Assembly: GCF_008064635.1 (NCBI RefSeq)
Contig: NZ_VRYZ01000002.1
Location: 617,957 to 681,956 of the forward strand
DNA: 64,000 nucleotides
Source: Parahaliea aestuarii
Lineage (GTDB): Bacteria; Pseudomonadota; Gammaproteobacteria; Pseudomonadales; Halieaceae
Reading direction: 5' to 3'
The position numbers and the translations under genes were made by a program. The stretch's first letter is position 1. Each line of letters starts with the position of its first letter. The notes under the pieces were generated by a model that saw only the letters and a program-made list of their open reading frames with translations, did no database searches and had not been told where the DNA came from. Positions 1 to 9,310 of the stretch are shown piece by piece.

Positions 1-2
1 GC

Positions 3-56
3 GGCGAAAACGAATACCGGGTGAACGTGAGCCTGACCATCGCCATCCAGCCCTGA
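3..56 (+). CDS. C-terminal end of an unidentified protein (partial)
   Basis: The window opens inside an open frame that ends in TGA at 54-56. The visible residues are GENEYRVNVSLTIAIQP, an alternating hydrophobic pattern that looks like a final beta strand. The stop lies 14 bases before the glycosyltransferase start, on the same strand, so the two could be co-transcribed. Too little is present to name a family. One other frame is also open across this short stretch, so reality is only moderately supported. Confidence 0.35.
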   Translation, partial: GENEYRVNVSLTIAIQP

Positions 57-70
57 CTGACGGCGGCCCG

Positions 71-1237
71 TTGGCCAATATTCTCCTCATCTGGGAACTG
101 GGAGGCGCCAGCGGCCATCTCGCCAACCTGTCGCCCTGGCTGCGTGAGGGCGCCCGCAGGGGGCATCGCATCACCCTGGCGGCACCTGCCAGGGAACGCG
201 CCAGGCAATGGTTCGCCGATCTCGACATCGACATCGTTGACGCCCCCCGCTCCGCCCCACCGGGCCGCCCGCCGGACGGTCGGCAAATGTCCTTTACCCA
301 GATCATGCTCCACAGCCTGGGCGATGCCGCCCGGGTGACGCCGCTGGTCGAACGCTGGCAATCGCTGTTCGAGACCGTCCAGCCGGATACCGTAATTTAC
401 GAGTTTGCCCCGACCGCACTGATTGCCAGCCTAGGTGGGCAGTGGCAGAAATGGATAGTCGGCAATGGCTATACCCTGCCCCGCGCCGACCTGCCCTACT
501 TCGGCCTGTTTCCGCGCATTCGCAACACCCCAGACAATGCGGCGATCCTGGCCGCCGCCGAAGCCCGACTGGCGGCACTGGTGAATGCCGCGCAACCGCT
601 GGCGATTGCGCACCCCGCCGAGTTGTTCACCCAGGCCGATCAGCAGTTGTTGATGACCCTGCCGGAAATCGACCCCTTTGGTACGCGCCCGCATCCCCCC
701 TACCTGGGCATCAGCGCAGCCGCCGGCAGCGGTGCAGCCCCGCAGTGGCCAGACGGCGCCGGCTTCAGGGTATTTGCTTATCTGCAGCCCTTTCCCGGCC
801 TGCAACTGCTGTTGCAACGGCTGGGCAGTGAAGGGGCACGTGTCCTGGTTTACAGCCCGGAACTCCCCCCCGCCCTGCGCCCGGCGGTGCCGGGTGTGGT
901 ATTTTCCGACACCCCGGTAGACCTGGACCAGGCCTTCTCGGAGGCGGAGCTGGCAATAACCATGGGCAACCACACCACCACGGCCCAGGCCTGGCTGGCG
1001 GGTGTGCCACTGCTGGTCATTCCACGTGGACTGGAACAGTTCTACACGGTGCGGCGCATGGTCGATGCCGGTCGCGCGGTGGGGGCCCGGGCCGATGCCC
1101 TGGACGCCGCGGCAGTGGATGCAGCACTGGCATTGGCCCGCCGCGGTCGCTTCGACAACCCGCCCCTGCAACGCAGGCGTATGGGCGGCGAGGTACTGGG
1201 GGAAACCGTGGCGCGCCTGTTCGACCAGATGGAGTGA
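71..1237 (+). CDS. GT1/MGT-like glycosyltransferase
   Basis: 388 residues beginning at a TTG codon (MANILLIWELGG). The N-terminal glycine-rich turn with the GHLANLSPW stretch is the usual start of a GT-B fold that moves sugar from a nucleotide-sugar donor. The C-terminal segment at about residues 298-322 (GNHTTTAQAWLAGVPLLVIP) corresponds to the donor-binding region of UDP-glycosyltransferases, where a histidine and a glycine-rich loop contact the diphosphate. There is no signal peptide or membrane segment, so it should be cytosolic. It converges with the HlyD gene, whose stop lies 3 bases away. Acceptor and sugar cannot be told. No good Shine-Dalgarno precedes the TTG and the frame is open upstream, so the start is uncertain. 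Confidence 0.75.
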   Translation: MANILLIWELGGASGHLANLSPWLREGARRGHRITLAAPARERARQWFADLDIDIVDAPRSAPPGRPPDGRQMSFTQIMLHSLGDAARVTPLVERWQSLFETVQPDTVIYEFAPTALIASLGGQWQKWIVGNGYTLPRADLPYFGLFPRIRNTPDNAAILAAAEARLAALVNAAQPLAIAHPAELFTQADQQLLMTLPEIDPFGTRPHPPYLGISAAAGSGAAPQWPDGAGFRVFAYLQPFPGLQLLLQRLGSEGARVLVYSPELPPALRPAVPGVVFSDTPVDLDQAFSEAELAITMGNHTTTAQAWLAGVPLLVIPRGLEQFYTVRRMVDAGRAVGARADALDAAAVDAALALARRGRFDNPPLQRRRMGGEVLGETVARLFDQME

Positions 1238-1240
1238 ACA

Positions 1241-2554
1241 TCAATCCTCGATGAAGGAGCGCGCCATCACATTGCTGGCGGGTTGCATCAGGTACTGCAA
1301 CAACGTGCGCGAACCAGTGTTGATCAGCACTTCCGCCGGCATACCGGGCACCAGCCTCAGGCCGGCCATGCGCGCCATGCTGTCCGGATCCACTTCTACC
1401 TGGGCCAGGTAGTAGGGTTCGCCGCTGCTGGTATTGACCAGGCGATCGGCCGAGATACTCACCACATTGCCCTCGGCGATCGGGGTAGTGGCGCTTTTGA
1501 AGGCACTGAAGCGAATTCGCGCGCGCACGCCGGTCTGCACCCGATCGATATCCATGGGGGAAATCTGCGCGTCCACCATCAACTGCTGCTGTTCCGGCAC
1601 AATGTCCATCAGCGGTGTGCCGGGACGCACAACGCCGCCCACGGTGTGCACCGTCATGCCGAGTACCACACCGCTGACCGGCGCGCGAATTACTGCCCTC
1701 GCCACCTTGTCCTCCACCGCTCGCAGACGCTCATTCACATCGAACAGTTTCGACTGGATTCCCTCCAGTTCGTCGACCACCTCGCTGCGCTGGTAGCGTT
1801 CCAGCTGGATGATCTGCAACTGGGTTTCGCCGATGCGGATGCGGTTGGCGGCGATTTCCGACAGCGCTTCGGCGTTTTCGCCCACCAGGCTGGCGTAGGC
1901 CCGCTGCACTTCAGTCAGGCGCTGTTTCCCGGTGAAGCCCCTTTCCTGCAGGCTCTGCAGGTCTTTCATTTCAGATTCATAGGAGGCGAGCAACCTGGCA
2001 TTGCTGTCGCGCACAGCCTCCACCCCGGCGATCTGCGACTGCAGTTGCTCCACCCGCTGTTCCAGCACCTGGCGTTCGCCGGCATTGGCGCTCATTCTGG
2101 CATTGAATATTTCATCCTGGCTGGCCATGGCGGCGGCGACGCGCGGGTCCTCCAGGGCGAGAAAATCGGGCGCGTAAACCACCTCCGCAAGGCCGTCGCG
2201 CTCCGCCAGCAGACGCGATTCCAGGGCCCTGAGTGCGATGTACTGCCCACGCAGCACTTCACTTTCGGCGCGATACTGGGTGGCATCCAGCACGATGAGC
2301 GCATCCCCGGCCTTCACCGCATCGCCCTCCCGGACCAGGATGTCATCGACAATCCCCCCCTCCAGATGCTGCAGGGTCTTGCGATAGTTCTTGACCGTGA
2401 CCACGCCCGGCGCCAGTGCGGCGCTGTCGAGGGGGGCAAAGGCCGCCCAGCCGCCAAACACCACGAACACAAGAAACAGAATGACGGCGCCAATCCGCCG
2501 ATAGCGGGTATCGGAGGTATCCAGTTCAACACTGGCCCGGGCGTCGGTATTCAT
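1241..2554 (-). CDS. HlyD-family type I secretion adaptor
   Basis: 437 residues. It has a short cytoplasmic N-terminus, one membrane segment at about residues 22-43, a first lipoyl-like half (about 57-90, HLEGGIVDDILVREGD), a long coiled-coil hairpin rich in Glu, Gln and Arg (about 95-265), a second lipoyl half (RAPVSGVVLGM) and a beta-barrel domain ending near the C-terminus. This is the full layout of PrtE/HlyD membrane-fusion proteins, which link the inner-membrane ABC exporter to a TolC-type outer-membrane channel. Its ATG overlaps the stop of the ABC transporter gene (ATGA, 2551-2554), indicating translational coupling. No TolC homologue is in the window, so the channel must be supplied from elsewhere. 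Confidence 0.93.
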   Translation of the reverse strand: MNTDARASVELDTSDTRYRRIGAVILFLVFVVFGGWAAFAPLDSAALAPGVVTVKNYRKTLQHLEGGIVDDILVREGDAVKAGDALIVLDATQYRAESEVLRGQYIALRALESRLLAERDGLAEVVYAPDFLALEDPRVAAAMASQDEIFNARMSANAGERQVLEQRVEQLQSQIAGVEAVRDSNARLLASYESEMKDLQSLQERGFTGKQRLTEVQRAYASLVGENAEALSEIAANRIRIGETQLQIIQLERYQRSEVVDELEGIQSKLFDVNERLRAVEDKVARAVIRAPVSGVVLGMTVHTVGGVVRPGTPLMDIVPEQQQLMVDAQISPMDIDRVQTGVRARIRFSAFKSATTPIAEGNVVSISADRLVNTSSGEPYYLAQVEVDPDSMARMAGLRLVPGMPAEVLINTGSRTLLQYLMQPASNVMARSFIED

Positions 2555-4269
2555 TCAGCCACTGCCGCGTCGCGCCGGCCGCTGCGCGCCATCGCCTGCA
2601 GCGCCTCCAGCACTTCACCCTTGGGCCCGAAGCGGGTTATTCCGCCATTACCCAGTACCATCAACTTGTCCACGGCGGACAGGATGGTCCTGCGGTGAGA
2701 GATCACCAGCACGGTGGCGCCGCGCGCCTTCTGCGCCTTCAACGCCTCAATCAGGGCCAGTTCCCCGCGGTCGTCAAGATTGGAATTGGGTTCATCCAGC
2801 ACCAGCAGGCAGGGATTGCCGTAAAGGGCCCGCGCCAGCGCCAGTCGCTGCCGTTGACCGGCGGAGAGTGCGCTGCCCCCTGGCCCGATCTGCATATCGT
2901 AGCCGCCGGGAAGACTCAGAATGGCCTCGTGCACGCCGGCCTGTCGCGCCGCCTCGACCACAGCGCTGGCATCGACCGTGCCGAAGCGGGCAATATTTTC
3001 ACTGACCGAGCCCTCGAACAACTCCACATCCTGTGGCAGATAGCCCACATGGGGGCCCAGTTCGTCGCGATTCCAGGTGAACACATCGGCGCCGTCCAGG
3101 CGCAGGTTGCCCCCGGTTACCGGCCAGATACCGAGGACCGCCCGCGCCAGGCTGGTCTTGCCGGAGCCGCTGGGGCCGATCAGCGCCACGCTGTCGCCGG
3201 CCTCAATACGGAAATTAAGGTTGCGCAGTACCAGGTTGCGGGTGCCGGGCGGCGCGAGGGAGACCTTCTCCGCACTGATCTGCCCGCTGGGAGCCGGCAG
3301 ACTCATACGCGCCGGCAGGGGCGGTATCTGCTGCAACAGCCGTTCAAAACGCCGATAGGCAAGCCGCGCCTGCACAAAGTGACGCCAACCGGCGATCATC
3401 TGGTCGACCGGCGCCAGCGCGCGCCCCAGCAGGATGGAGCCGGCGATCATCATCCCCGGGGTCAGTCGCTGCTCGATCACCAGGTAGGCACCCAGCCCCA
3501 GCACCAGCGATTGCACCGCCAGCCGGAAGGTCCGCGCCAGCGAAGCAATCACACCGGTACGCCCGGCACGGGACAACTGGGTGGCTAGCAGCGCACGGTA
3601 GCGCCGCTGCCAGCGCGCGCGGATATCCCCCAGCATGCCCATGGCTTCGATCACCTCGGCATTGCGCAGGTTCTTCAGCACAAAGGCTTCCAGCGAAGCC
3701 GACTCCTCACCCGTTTCCGCCTGCTGATCCCGGCCCAGCCTGGCATTCACCACCGCCAGCGCCAACAACACCAATGCCGAAATTAACCCCACCAGACCGA
3801 ACAGGGGGTGAAACCAGTACATAACCAGCAGGTAGACCGGAAGCCAGGGAGCGTCAAAAAACGCCAGCAACGCAGAACCCGACAGGTACTGGCGCAACAC
3901 GGAAAGATCGGACAGGGCGCGGGCCTGGGCAGACTGGCCCGAGGTATACAGCGCCTGACGAAAGGACACTTCGAAGGCGCGATCTTCCAGCAGCGTGTCG
4001 AATCGCGCGCCCACGCGGCTCAGTATCTGCGAGCGCACCCACTCCAGGGCGCCGATCGTGGCGAACAGCAACAGGGCCACCAGGGTCAGCATCAGCAGGG
4101 TGGGCAGGCTGGCGCTGGGAATAACCCGGTCGTAGACCTGCAACATGTAGAAGGCAGGGGTCAGCAACAGCAGATTGCTGGCGAGGCTGAAAACCAGCAC
4201 CACAAGCAACGAGGCCCTGCACAATTGCAGGGCCCGCCCGACTTCGCCTCTCTCGACGCGATCTTTCAC
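2551..4269 (-). CDS. Type I secretion ABC permease/ATPase (PrtD type)
   Basis: 572 residues. An N-terminal transmembrane domain (about residues 20-300, several hydrophobic helices) is followed by an ATPase domain with Walker A GPSGSGKTS at about 363-371, the ABC signature LSAGQRQRLALARAL, Walker B LLVLDEP and an H-loop (VISHRR). There is no N-terminal C39 peptidase domain, so it belongs to the PrtD/AprD class that exports unprocessed substrates with C-terminal signals. It lies between the RTX gene (42-bp gap) and the HlyD gene (4-bp overlap), so the RTX protein is the obvious cargo. Confidence 0.94.
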   Translation of the reverse strand: MKDRVERGEVGRALQLCRASLLVVLVFSLASNLLLLTPAFYMLQVYDRVIPSASLPTLLMLTLVALLLFATIGALEWVRSQILSRVGARFDTLLEDRAFEVSFRQALYTSGQSAQARALSDLSVLRQYLSGSALLAFFDAPWLPVYLLVMYWFHPLFGLVGLISALVLLALAVVNARLGRDQQAETGEESASLEAFVLKNLRNAEVIEAMGMLGDIRARWQRRYRALLATQLSRAGRTGVIASLARTFRLAVQSLVLGLGAYLVIEQRLTPGMMIAGSILLGRALAPVDQMIAGWRHFVQARLAYRRFERLLQQIPPLPARMSLPAPSGQISAEKVSLAPPGTRNLVLRNLNFRIEAGDSVALIGPSGSGKTSLARAVLGIWPVTGGNLRLDGADVFTWNRDELGPHVGYLPQDVELFEGSVSENIARFGTVDASAVVEAARQAGVHEAILSLPGGYDMQIGPGGSALSAGQRQRLALARALYGNPCLLVLDEPNSNLDDRGELALIEALKAQKARGATVLVISHRRTILSAVDKLMVLGNGGITRFGPKGEVLEALQAMARSGRRDAAVAE

Positions 4270-4311
4270 GGATTTGGCGATGACACTACCCGCACTGGAT
4301 GCACGACGCTA

Positions 4312-6162
4312 TCAGATGGGTAAGGGCGCTTCATCGTTGAACCAGAAATCGTACTGATCGTCATTGAATATGAATATTCCGGTACCGGTGCCATCTGCAC
4401 TGGCGTCGGCATAGAGATCTTCCTTGGTCAGTTCACGCCCCAGGTCATACGCAAAGCCATTGCCATCTTCGACCCCATTAATCGCGAAAAAGAGGTCGTC
4501 GTCCGGGTGGAAATCGCCATCGGCGTTGGCATCGACATACACCGCGATGACGTTGTCGAAGAAGCTCGAGGGCCGCCATTCAACGCTCAGTGCACGGTCT
4601 ACCTGCGCCTCCGTGTCGAAGAAGAAATCGGTGATGGCCTCGTCCGAAGGATCCTCAAAGCTCTCGACCGTGAAAGCGCCGTACTCATCGATGGTGGTAA
4701 ACAGAATATCCTCTATGGCGGCCTCATTGTCTTCACCGAGCTCAAAGGCGGTCAGATCGAACTTGTCCTGCCCACCTCTTACACCATTGTCGAGGAAGGG
4801 GGTCAGTTGCAGATCGTAGAACTCGTCGTAAAGCAGGCCGTCACCGAAATTGGCCGAATCGGCAACCGTCTCGTAGACAATTTCGAAAGAAATCTCACCT
4901 TCCCGGCCCTCCGCCAGGCTGTCCCAGCGGAAATCCAGGTCCATGTCGTTGTTGGTCTGGTCGCGCTGATCGATGGCGACGATCACATCCTGCTCGCTAA
5001 TAGAGGCACTGATATCCACCAGCGCGTAGTTGAAATCGAACAGTCCCTCGGCCTCACCCAGCAGGTTGACCGTTGCCTGGTTGTCGCCGTTGATACCGAA
5101 CTGGATATCGAAGATTGTGCCGGAGTCCTCCAGCATTTCACTGAAGCCGTATACCACCACCAGGTCGTCCGCGCTGAAATCCTCGATACGGTTGGGGCTG
5201 TCGGGGTCGGCGACACCAAAACCCGTGAAAACCGTTCTTTCGAATTCACCGCCCTCGCCATCGGGTACGAATACACCGGTCCGGATGTCGTAACTTTCCG
5301 CCAGCACAAAGCGATCCCGCCCCGCGCCACCGGTGAGGCTGTCGGCACCTTCGCTGGCGAACAGCAGGTCATTGCCCGCGCCGCCGTTGAGCACATCGTC
5401 CCCCGCCCCCCCGAACAGGAGGTCATCCCCGCCCTCGGCACCGGGTTCCGGGTTTTCGAAATCCCCGAAGATCCGGTCGCCGGGGTCATCTTCACTGAAG
5501 CCTGAACCGAGGTAGAGCATGCCGAACAACAGGTCATCGTCGGCGCCGCCTTCGATCAGCTCCTGGCCTAGGCCGCCGAATATAGCGTCTTCGCCGTCTC
5601 CGCCACGGAACACGTTGCTGCCGAAATAGCTGACCCCCTGGTCAAAGGTGTCGTAGCCAGTGAAAACATTGTCGCCGCTGTTGCCGATCAGCTCATAGCC
5701 GCCATACAGGGTATTGCCGTCATCGAAGGGCGCAACCGTTGCCAGGCGCACGTTAATTTCCGCACTGCCGGTGCGGGAAAAGTCGAGCACCGAGATTTCC
5801 GGTCCGAAGGCGAAGCCGAGGCTGTCGTCCTCGCCCGTCAACAGCCCGCCCGACCCGACCTCGTAGACTGTGCCGTGGCTCGCAATCGTCGCCGCGGTCA
5901 GTTCGAGATTGGTGAAACCCGACACCGCCGACGACGGCTGGAACACATCGTAGTCGCCAACCGCCAGGCGACTGCCGGGCGCACCGACACCGGTCGCGGT
6001 GAGGCCGGTGAGTGTGACCAGAGAAACATCCAGACTTTCGAAGGTGAAGGTCATGCCCAGCAGGCTGGTAAGTTGCTGGGCGATATCCGCGAGGTCGATT
6101 GCCTCGGTGATAGTCAGCCCGAGGGTGCCGAAAGCGGAATCTGAAAGTGTCAGTGAAGCCAT
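4312..6162 (-). CDS. RTX-repeat secreted calcium-binding protein, probable T1SS substrate
   Basis: 616 residues, very acidic and cysteine-poor, with no Sec signal peptide, as expected for a type I cargo. Nonapeptide repeats of the GGxGxDxLx type occupy about residues 187-291 (for example GGAGDDVLNGGAGNDLLF); these bind calcium and drive folding after export. The C-terminal region carries an acidic loop of the DANADGDF kind and ends in a hydrophobic and acidic tail, FNDEAPLPI, which would hold the export signal. Repeats sit in the middle rather than next to the C-terminus, which is less usual. No catalytic domain was recognised, so a structural or adhesive surface role is the simplest reading. 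It is 34 bp from the autotransporter gene and 42 bp from its exporter. Confidence 0.88.
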   Translation of the reverse strand: MASLTLSDSAFGTLGLTITEAIDLADIAQQLTSLLGMTFTFESLDVSLVTLTGLTATGVGAPGSRLAVGDYDVFQPSSAVSGFTNLELTAATIASHGTVYEVGSGGLLTGEDDSLGFAFGPEISVLDFSRTGSAEINVRLATVAPFDDGNTLYGGYELIGNSGDNVFTGYDTFDQGVSYFGSNVFRGGDGEDAIFGGLGQELIEGGADDDLLFGMLYLGSGFSEDDPGDRIFGDFENPEPGAEGGDDLLFGGAGDDVLNGGAGNDLLFASEGADSLTGGAGRDRFVLAESYDIRTGVFVPDGEGGEFERTVFTGFGVADPDSPNRIEDFSADDLVVVYGFSEMLEDSGTIFDIQFGINGDNQATVNLLGEAEGLFDFNYALVDISASISEQDVIVAIDQRDQTNNDMDLDFRWDSLAEGREGEISFEIVYETVADSANFGDGLLYDEFYDLQLTPFLDNGVRGGQDKFDLTAFELGEDNEAAIEDILFTTIDEYGAFTVESFEDPSDEAITDFFFDTEAQVDRALSVEWRPSSFFDNVIAVYVDANADGDFHPDDDLFFAINGVEDGNGFAYDLGRELTKEDLYADASADGTGTGIFIFNDDQYDFWFNDEAPLPI

Positions 6163-6196
6163 ACTGTTTTACCTGTGGTCGTCTTCGCCGCCCGGG

Positions 6197-9022
6197 CTAG
6201 AAACGCGCTTCCCAGCGCGCGCCAACGGAGATGATTTCGCCGCTGAGATTGTCGTAGCTACCCAGGGTCTGGTAGTTGATGAAGGCGCTGATGCCGTGAA
6301 TGAACTGCGCGGCAACCCCGGCGCCGTACACCATGTAGCCAGTGTCCGGGTCGTCTGCCTCAATCATCATACCGTTGGTATCGTTGAATTCCCCCAATGG
6401 GTCGTTGGCGAAACGATAGCGCACGCCACCGGCGGAATCTTCGAACTCACGGGTGTACTCGACCCGCAGGTAGGGGGTAATCACCCCCCAGCTCGGCAGG
6501 AAGGTATAACTGACCTGGCCGCCGGCACTGACGCTCATGGACTCGTAGGCCTGCTCGTCGATATCCAGGTTCCAGCCCCCCGCTCCACGCTCGCTGAAAG
6601 GATCCACCGAACCGTCGAGGTAAAAGAAGCGCACCAGGGGGTCGACATTGAGCCCGCCCCAGTTGAAGTTGTAGCCGGCATTGAAGCTGATGTAGTACTC
6701 GTCACCGTCGGAGGAGCCTTCCGCCACCCGGTCCACGGTGCCACCGAAATCGGTGTAGAAGATATTGCGCTCGGTCTCAACATCCGACCAGCCGTAGCTG
6801 ACGATACCGTCGACATAACCGTTACCCGAATACAGGCTGCCATAGAGCGCCAGCGAGTAGTTGTCGGTACGCGTCTCACCACCGTTGTCGGCGAACTCGA
6901 CATCGGACTGCCCAACGCTCACCGAAGCGCCGGCGAAGATGTTGTCGGTGATGCGGTAGTCCGCACCCACGGTGAGGGACTGGGCATCAAAATCAAAGCC
7001 GGATTCCAGTTCTGTCCTGTCCTGATCGCCAAAGTTCAGGTCGCCGCGAACGAACAGGCCCAGGCGGCTGTATTCGCGCAGCAGATCTTCACCGCCTTCA
7101 TCCGCACTGGCACCCAGCCCCATGGCGGACAGCCCCTCGGCAAGAGCCTTCTCAAGGTCAGCTCCGCTGACCAGGGTATCCCCTGTGCGCACGTTGAGCC
7201 CTGCAATACTGATGCCCTTCGCCTGGCCCTCGCGCATCCGGGAAATACGCGCCCCGATATTGCGGAAGCGCGAGAAAGAGAGAACGCGGAAGGCCTTGCT
7301 GATAGCGCTCAGCTCCTCCGGGGTTATGGCGCGCAAGGCATCCAGGGCCTGTTTGGCGGTGGTGCCCTGGGCGCGCAGGTTGGTACATAGCTGCAGCAGG
7401 TCCTGCTGCCCGGCGTTACCCGGTTGCAGTGACGGACACAACTCATCGATACGACGGGACGTGCGCAATTCGTTGGCCGAGGCATTGGCGAGCACGGAGG
7501 TGCCATCGGCATCCACCTTGTTGGTCACACCGCCGTCGGCCTGCCGGCTGGCATCCACCTGCAGCCGTACCAGGGCGGGCGCGGACTCCAGGCCCTCGGG
7601 ATCGTCCAGCGGGCGGTCGCGCACCTTGTAGGTAAATGAGTCGGGGCCGGAATAGCCGGCAAAAGGGCGGTAGCGGAAGGTACCGTCCTGGTTCAGCTGC
7701 AACTCACCGTTTTCAGGGGGTGTGACAAGGATGGCAATCAGGTTGTCGTTGTTCGGGTCCTGGTCATTGATCAACAGGTTGCCGTTCTCGTAGTCGCCTT
7801 CGAAATCATCGTCGCTGGCAATCGGCGGCAGGTTGTTCTCGGGTAGTTGCGCTACCAGGGACACTGTGGCGACATCACTCACCAGCTCGCCGTCGCTGGC
7901 GCGGTAGGTAAAGCTGTCCGGGCCGGTATAGCCAATATTCGGCGTATAGGTGAAGGTGCCGTTGGCGTTCAGTTCCGCAACACCATTCGCCGGCTGGGTC
8001 TCGAGGATGGCGGAGAGCGTATCGCCATTGGCGTCGAGATCATTTTCCAGCACATTGCGACCCTGGTAGTCTGCACCAAAGTTGTCATCCACCGCCTGGG
8101 GCCCGGCGTTCGGAGGCTCCTCCACCGACAGGGTAACCGTGGCCACGTTACTGTCGAGTTCGCCGTCACTGGCCAGGTAGGTAAAACTGTCGCTGCCAAA
8201 ATAGTCGGGGTTGGGGGTGTACTGGACAGTGCCGTCCGGACTCAGGACCAGGGTGCCATTGGCGGGCCCGGACACCAGCACGGCGCTCAGGCTGTCCCCG
8301 TCGGGGTCCGTGTCATTCGCCAGGACATTGGCGCCCGCAAACCCGGTGCCGAGGTTGTCATCCACCGCTACCGGCGCCTCGTTGGATGCCTCGACGGTAA
8401 GGCTCACAATACCCGGACTGGTGCTGATATTGACGCCGTCGAAGGCCTCGTAGGTGAACGTGACATTGCCGCTGAACCCAGCGGGCGGGGTGTAGACAAA
8501 AGTACCGTTGGAGTTCAGCACCACGCTACCTGCGGTTGGCGCGGTCAACAGGTTGGCCACCAGGGGGTCGCCCTCGGGGTCAATATCATTGGCCAGGACA
8601 TTGGCGCCGACGTAATCGGTACCGAAATTGTCGTCCACCGCGATCGGCGCCTCGTTGACCAGCTCGCTGCAACTGCTGTCCACCGTGCTGTAGTAGCCGT
8701 TGTCGATCTGCACGATAGGCAGGCCGAGGACGTTATCGTTGGCGTCGAACAGCGCCAGGCGGACTTCCTGGCTCAGGTCGCCGGCATCGTCGAATGTGTA
8801 AGAGAGGCAGGCCCCCTGGGCTGTAAACGGCGCGAGCAGCGCCGCCGGGTCACCGTTGTTATTCTGGGAGGCCAGGACCTCGATGCGGACGATGGCGGGG
8901 TCGGCAAACTCCAGCGCCTGGTCCCGCGCGACCGAGACAGGGGCCGCCTCCACCGTGGCGGAGACCACAACCCCTGCCAACACCATCAGCGCCGCCAAAG
9001 CGGACGGAACACGCTCACCCAT
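6197..9022 (-). CDS. Autotransporter with tandem cadherin-like/VCBS-type repeats
   Basis: 941 residues from the ATG at 9022, chosen because AGGGGAAGGG lies just upstream and a clean signal peptide follows (MGERVPSALAALMVLAGVVV...). The passenger contains four repeats of roughly 95 residues, each opening with a variant of APIAVDDNFG and containing (A)NDxDPxGDxL and FTYxASDG motifs, the pattern of bacterial cadherin-like or tandem-95 domains. The last 270 or so residues alternate strand-like segments and end in aromatic ARF, as autotransporter beta-barrels do. It is therefore predicted to be an outer-membrane surface adhesin. It heads the RTX-ABC-HlyD operon. Combining repeats of a kind common in T1SS giant adhesins with a type V barrel is notable. 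Confidence 0.85.
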   Translation of the reverse strand: MGERVPSALAALMVLAGVVVSATVEAAPVSVARDQALEFADPAIVRIEVLASQNNNGDPAALLAPFTAQGACLSYTFDDAGDLSQEVRLALFDANDNVLGLPIVQIDNGYYSTVDSSCSELVNEAPIAVDDNFGTDYVGANVLANDIDPEGDPLVANLLTAPTAGSVVLNSNGTFVYTPPAGFSGNVTFTYEAFDGVNISTSPGIVSLTVEASNEAPVAVDDNLGTGFAGANVLANDTDPDGDSLSAVLVSGPANGTLVLSPDGTVQYTPNPDYFGSDSFTYLASDGELDSNVATVTLSVEEPPNAGPQAVDDNFGADYQGRNVLENDLDANGDTLSAILETQPANGVAELNANGTFTYTPNIGYTGPDSFTYRASDGELVSDVATVSLVAQLPENNLPPIASDDDFEGDYENGNLLINDQDPNNDNLIAILVTPPENGELQLNQDGTFRYRPFAGYSGPDSFTYKVRDRPLDDPEGLESAPALVRLQVDASRQADGGVTNKVDADGTSVLANASANELRTSRRIDELCPSLQPGNAGQQDLLQLCTNLRAQGTTAKQALDALRAITPEELSAISKAFRVLSFSRFRNIGARISRMREGQAKGISIAGLNVRTGDTLVSGADLEKALAEGLSAMGLGASADEGGEDLLREYSRLGLFVRGDLNFGDQDRTELESGFDFDAQSLTVGADYRITDNIFAGASVSVGQSDVEFADNGGETRTDNYSLALYGSLYSGNGYVDGIVSYGWSDVETERNIFYTDFGGTVDRVAEGSSDGDEYYISFNAGYNFNWGGLNVDPLVRFFYLDGSVDPFSERGAGGWNLDIDEQAYESMSVSAGGQVSYTFLPSWGVITPYLRVEYTREFEDSAGGVRYRFANDPLGEFNDTNGMMIEADDPDTGYMVYGAGVAAQFIHGISAFINYQTLGSYDNLSGEIISVGARWEARF

Positions 9023-9271
9023 TTCCCTTCCCCTGTCCACCGTTTGCCGGGCACCCGAACCTGTGCCCGTTATAAAATCCATTTATCGGGTCATTCTATG
9101 CCCACACAGTATTGTCATGATTAGCGGAAGGGTCAATGTACAAAGCGGTCGAATGGGTGAGATTTCACGCCTGAAAGGCGTAGTCGCACCCCGATTCACT
9201 TCGCCGGGGCCATGGCAAGCCCCGCAGAGCGCGGCCCCGATACAGCGGGCCGCGATGCGCAGGGTGGACTG

Positions 9272-9310
9272 GGCCGGCACAGCTGAGGGCCGGCCCTGCG
9301 GGTGCCGGCC
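9272..9310 (-). terminator. Hairpin just after the TonB receptor gene
   Basis: GGCCGGCAC at 9272-9280 pairs perfectly with GTGCCGGCC at 9302-9310. The loop holds a second palindrome (AGGGCCGGCCCT). The hairpin abuts the TAG stop of the TonB-dependent receptor gene. No T-run follows, so a terminator or mRNA 3'-end stabiliser role is tentative. Confidence 0.35.

Noticed and set aside
1283..2698. Long plus-strand open frame (471 codons) opposite hlyD
   Set aside because: Fully antisense to a clear HlyD gene; His/Gln/Gly-rich composition typical of a frame shadow in GC-rich DNA.
5999..7390. Long plus-strand frame opposite the RTX and autotransporter genes
   Set aside because: Antisense across two well-supported genes; no motif of its own.
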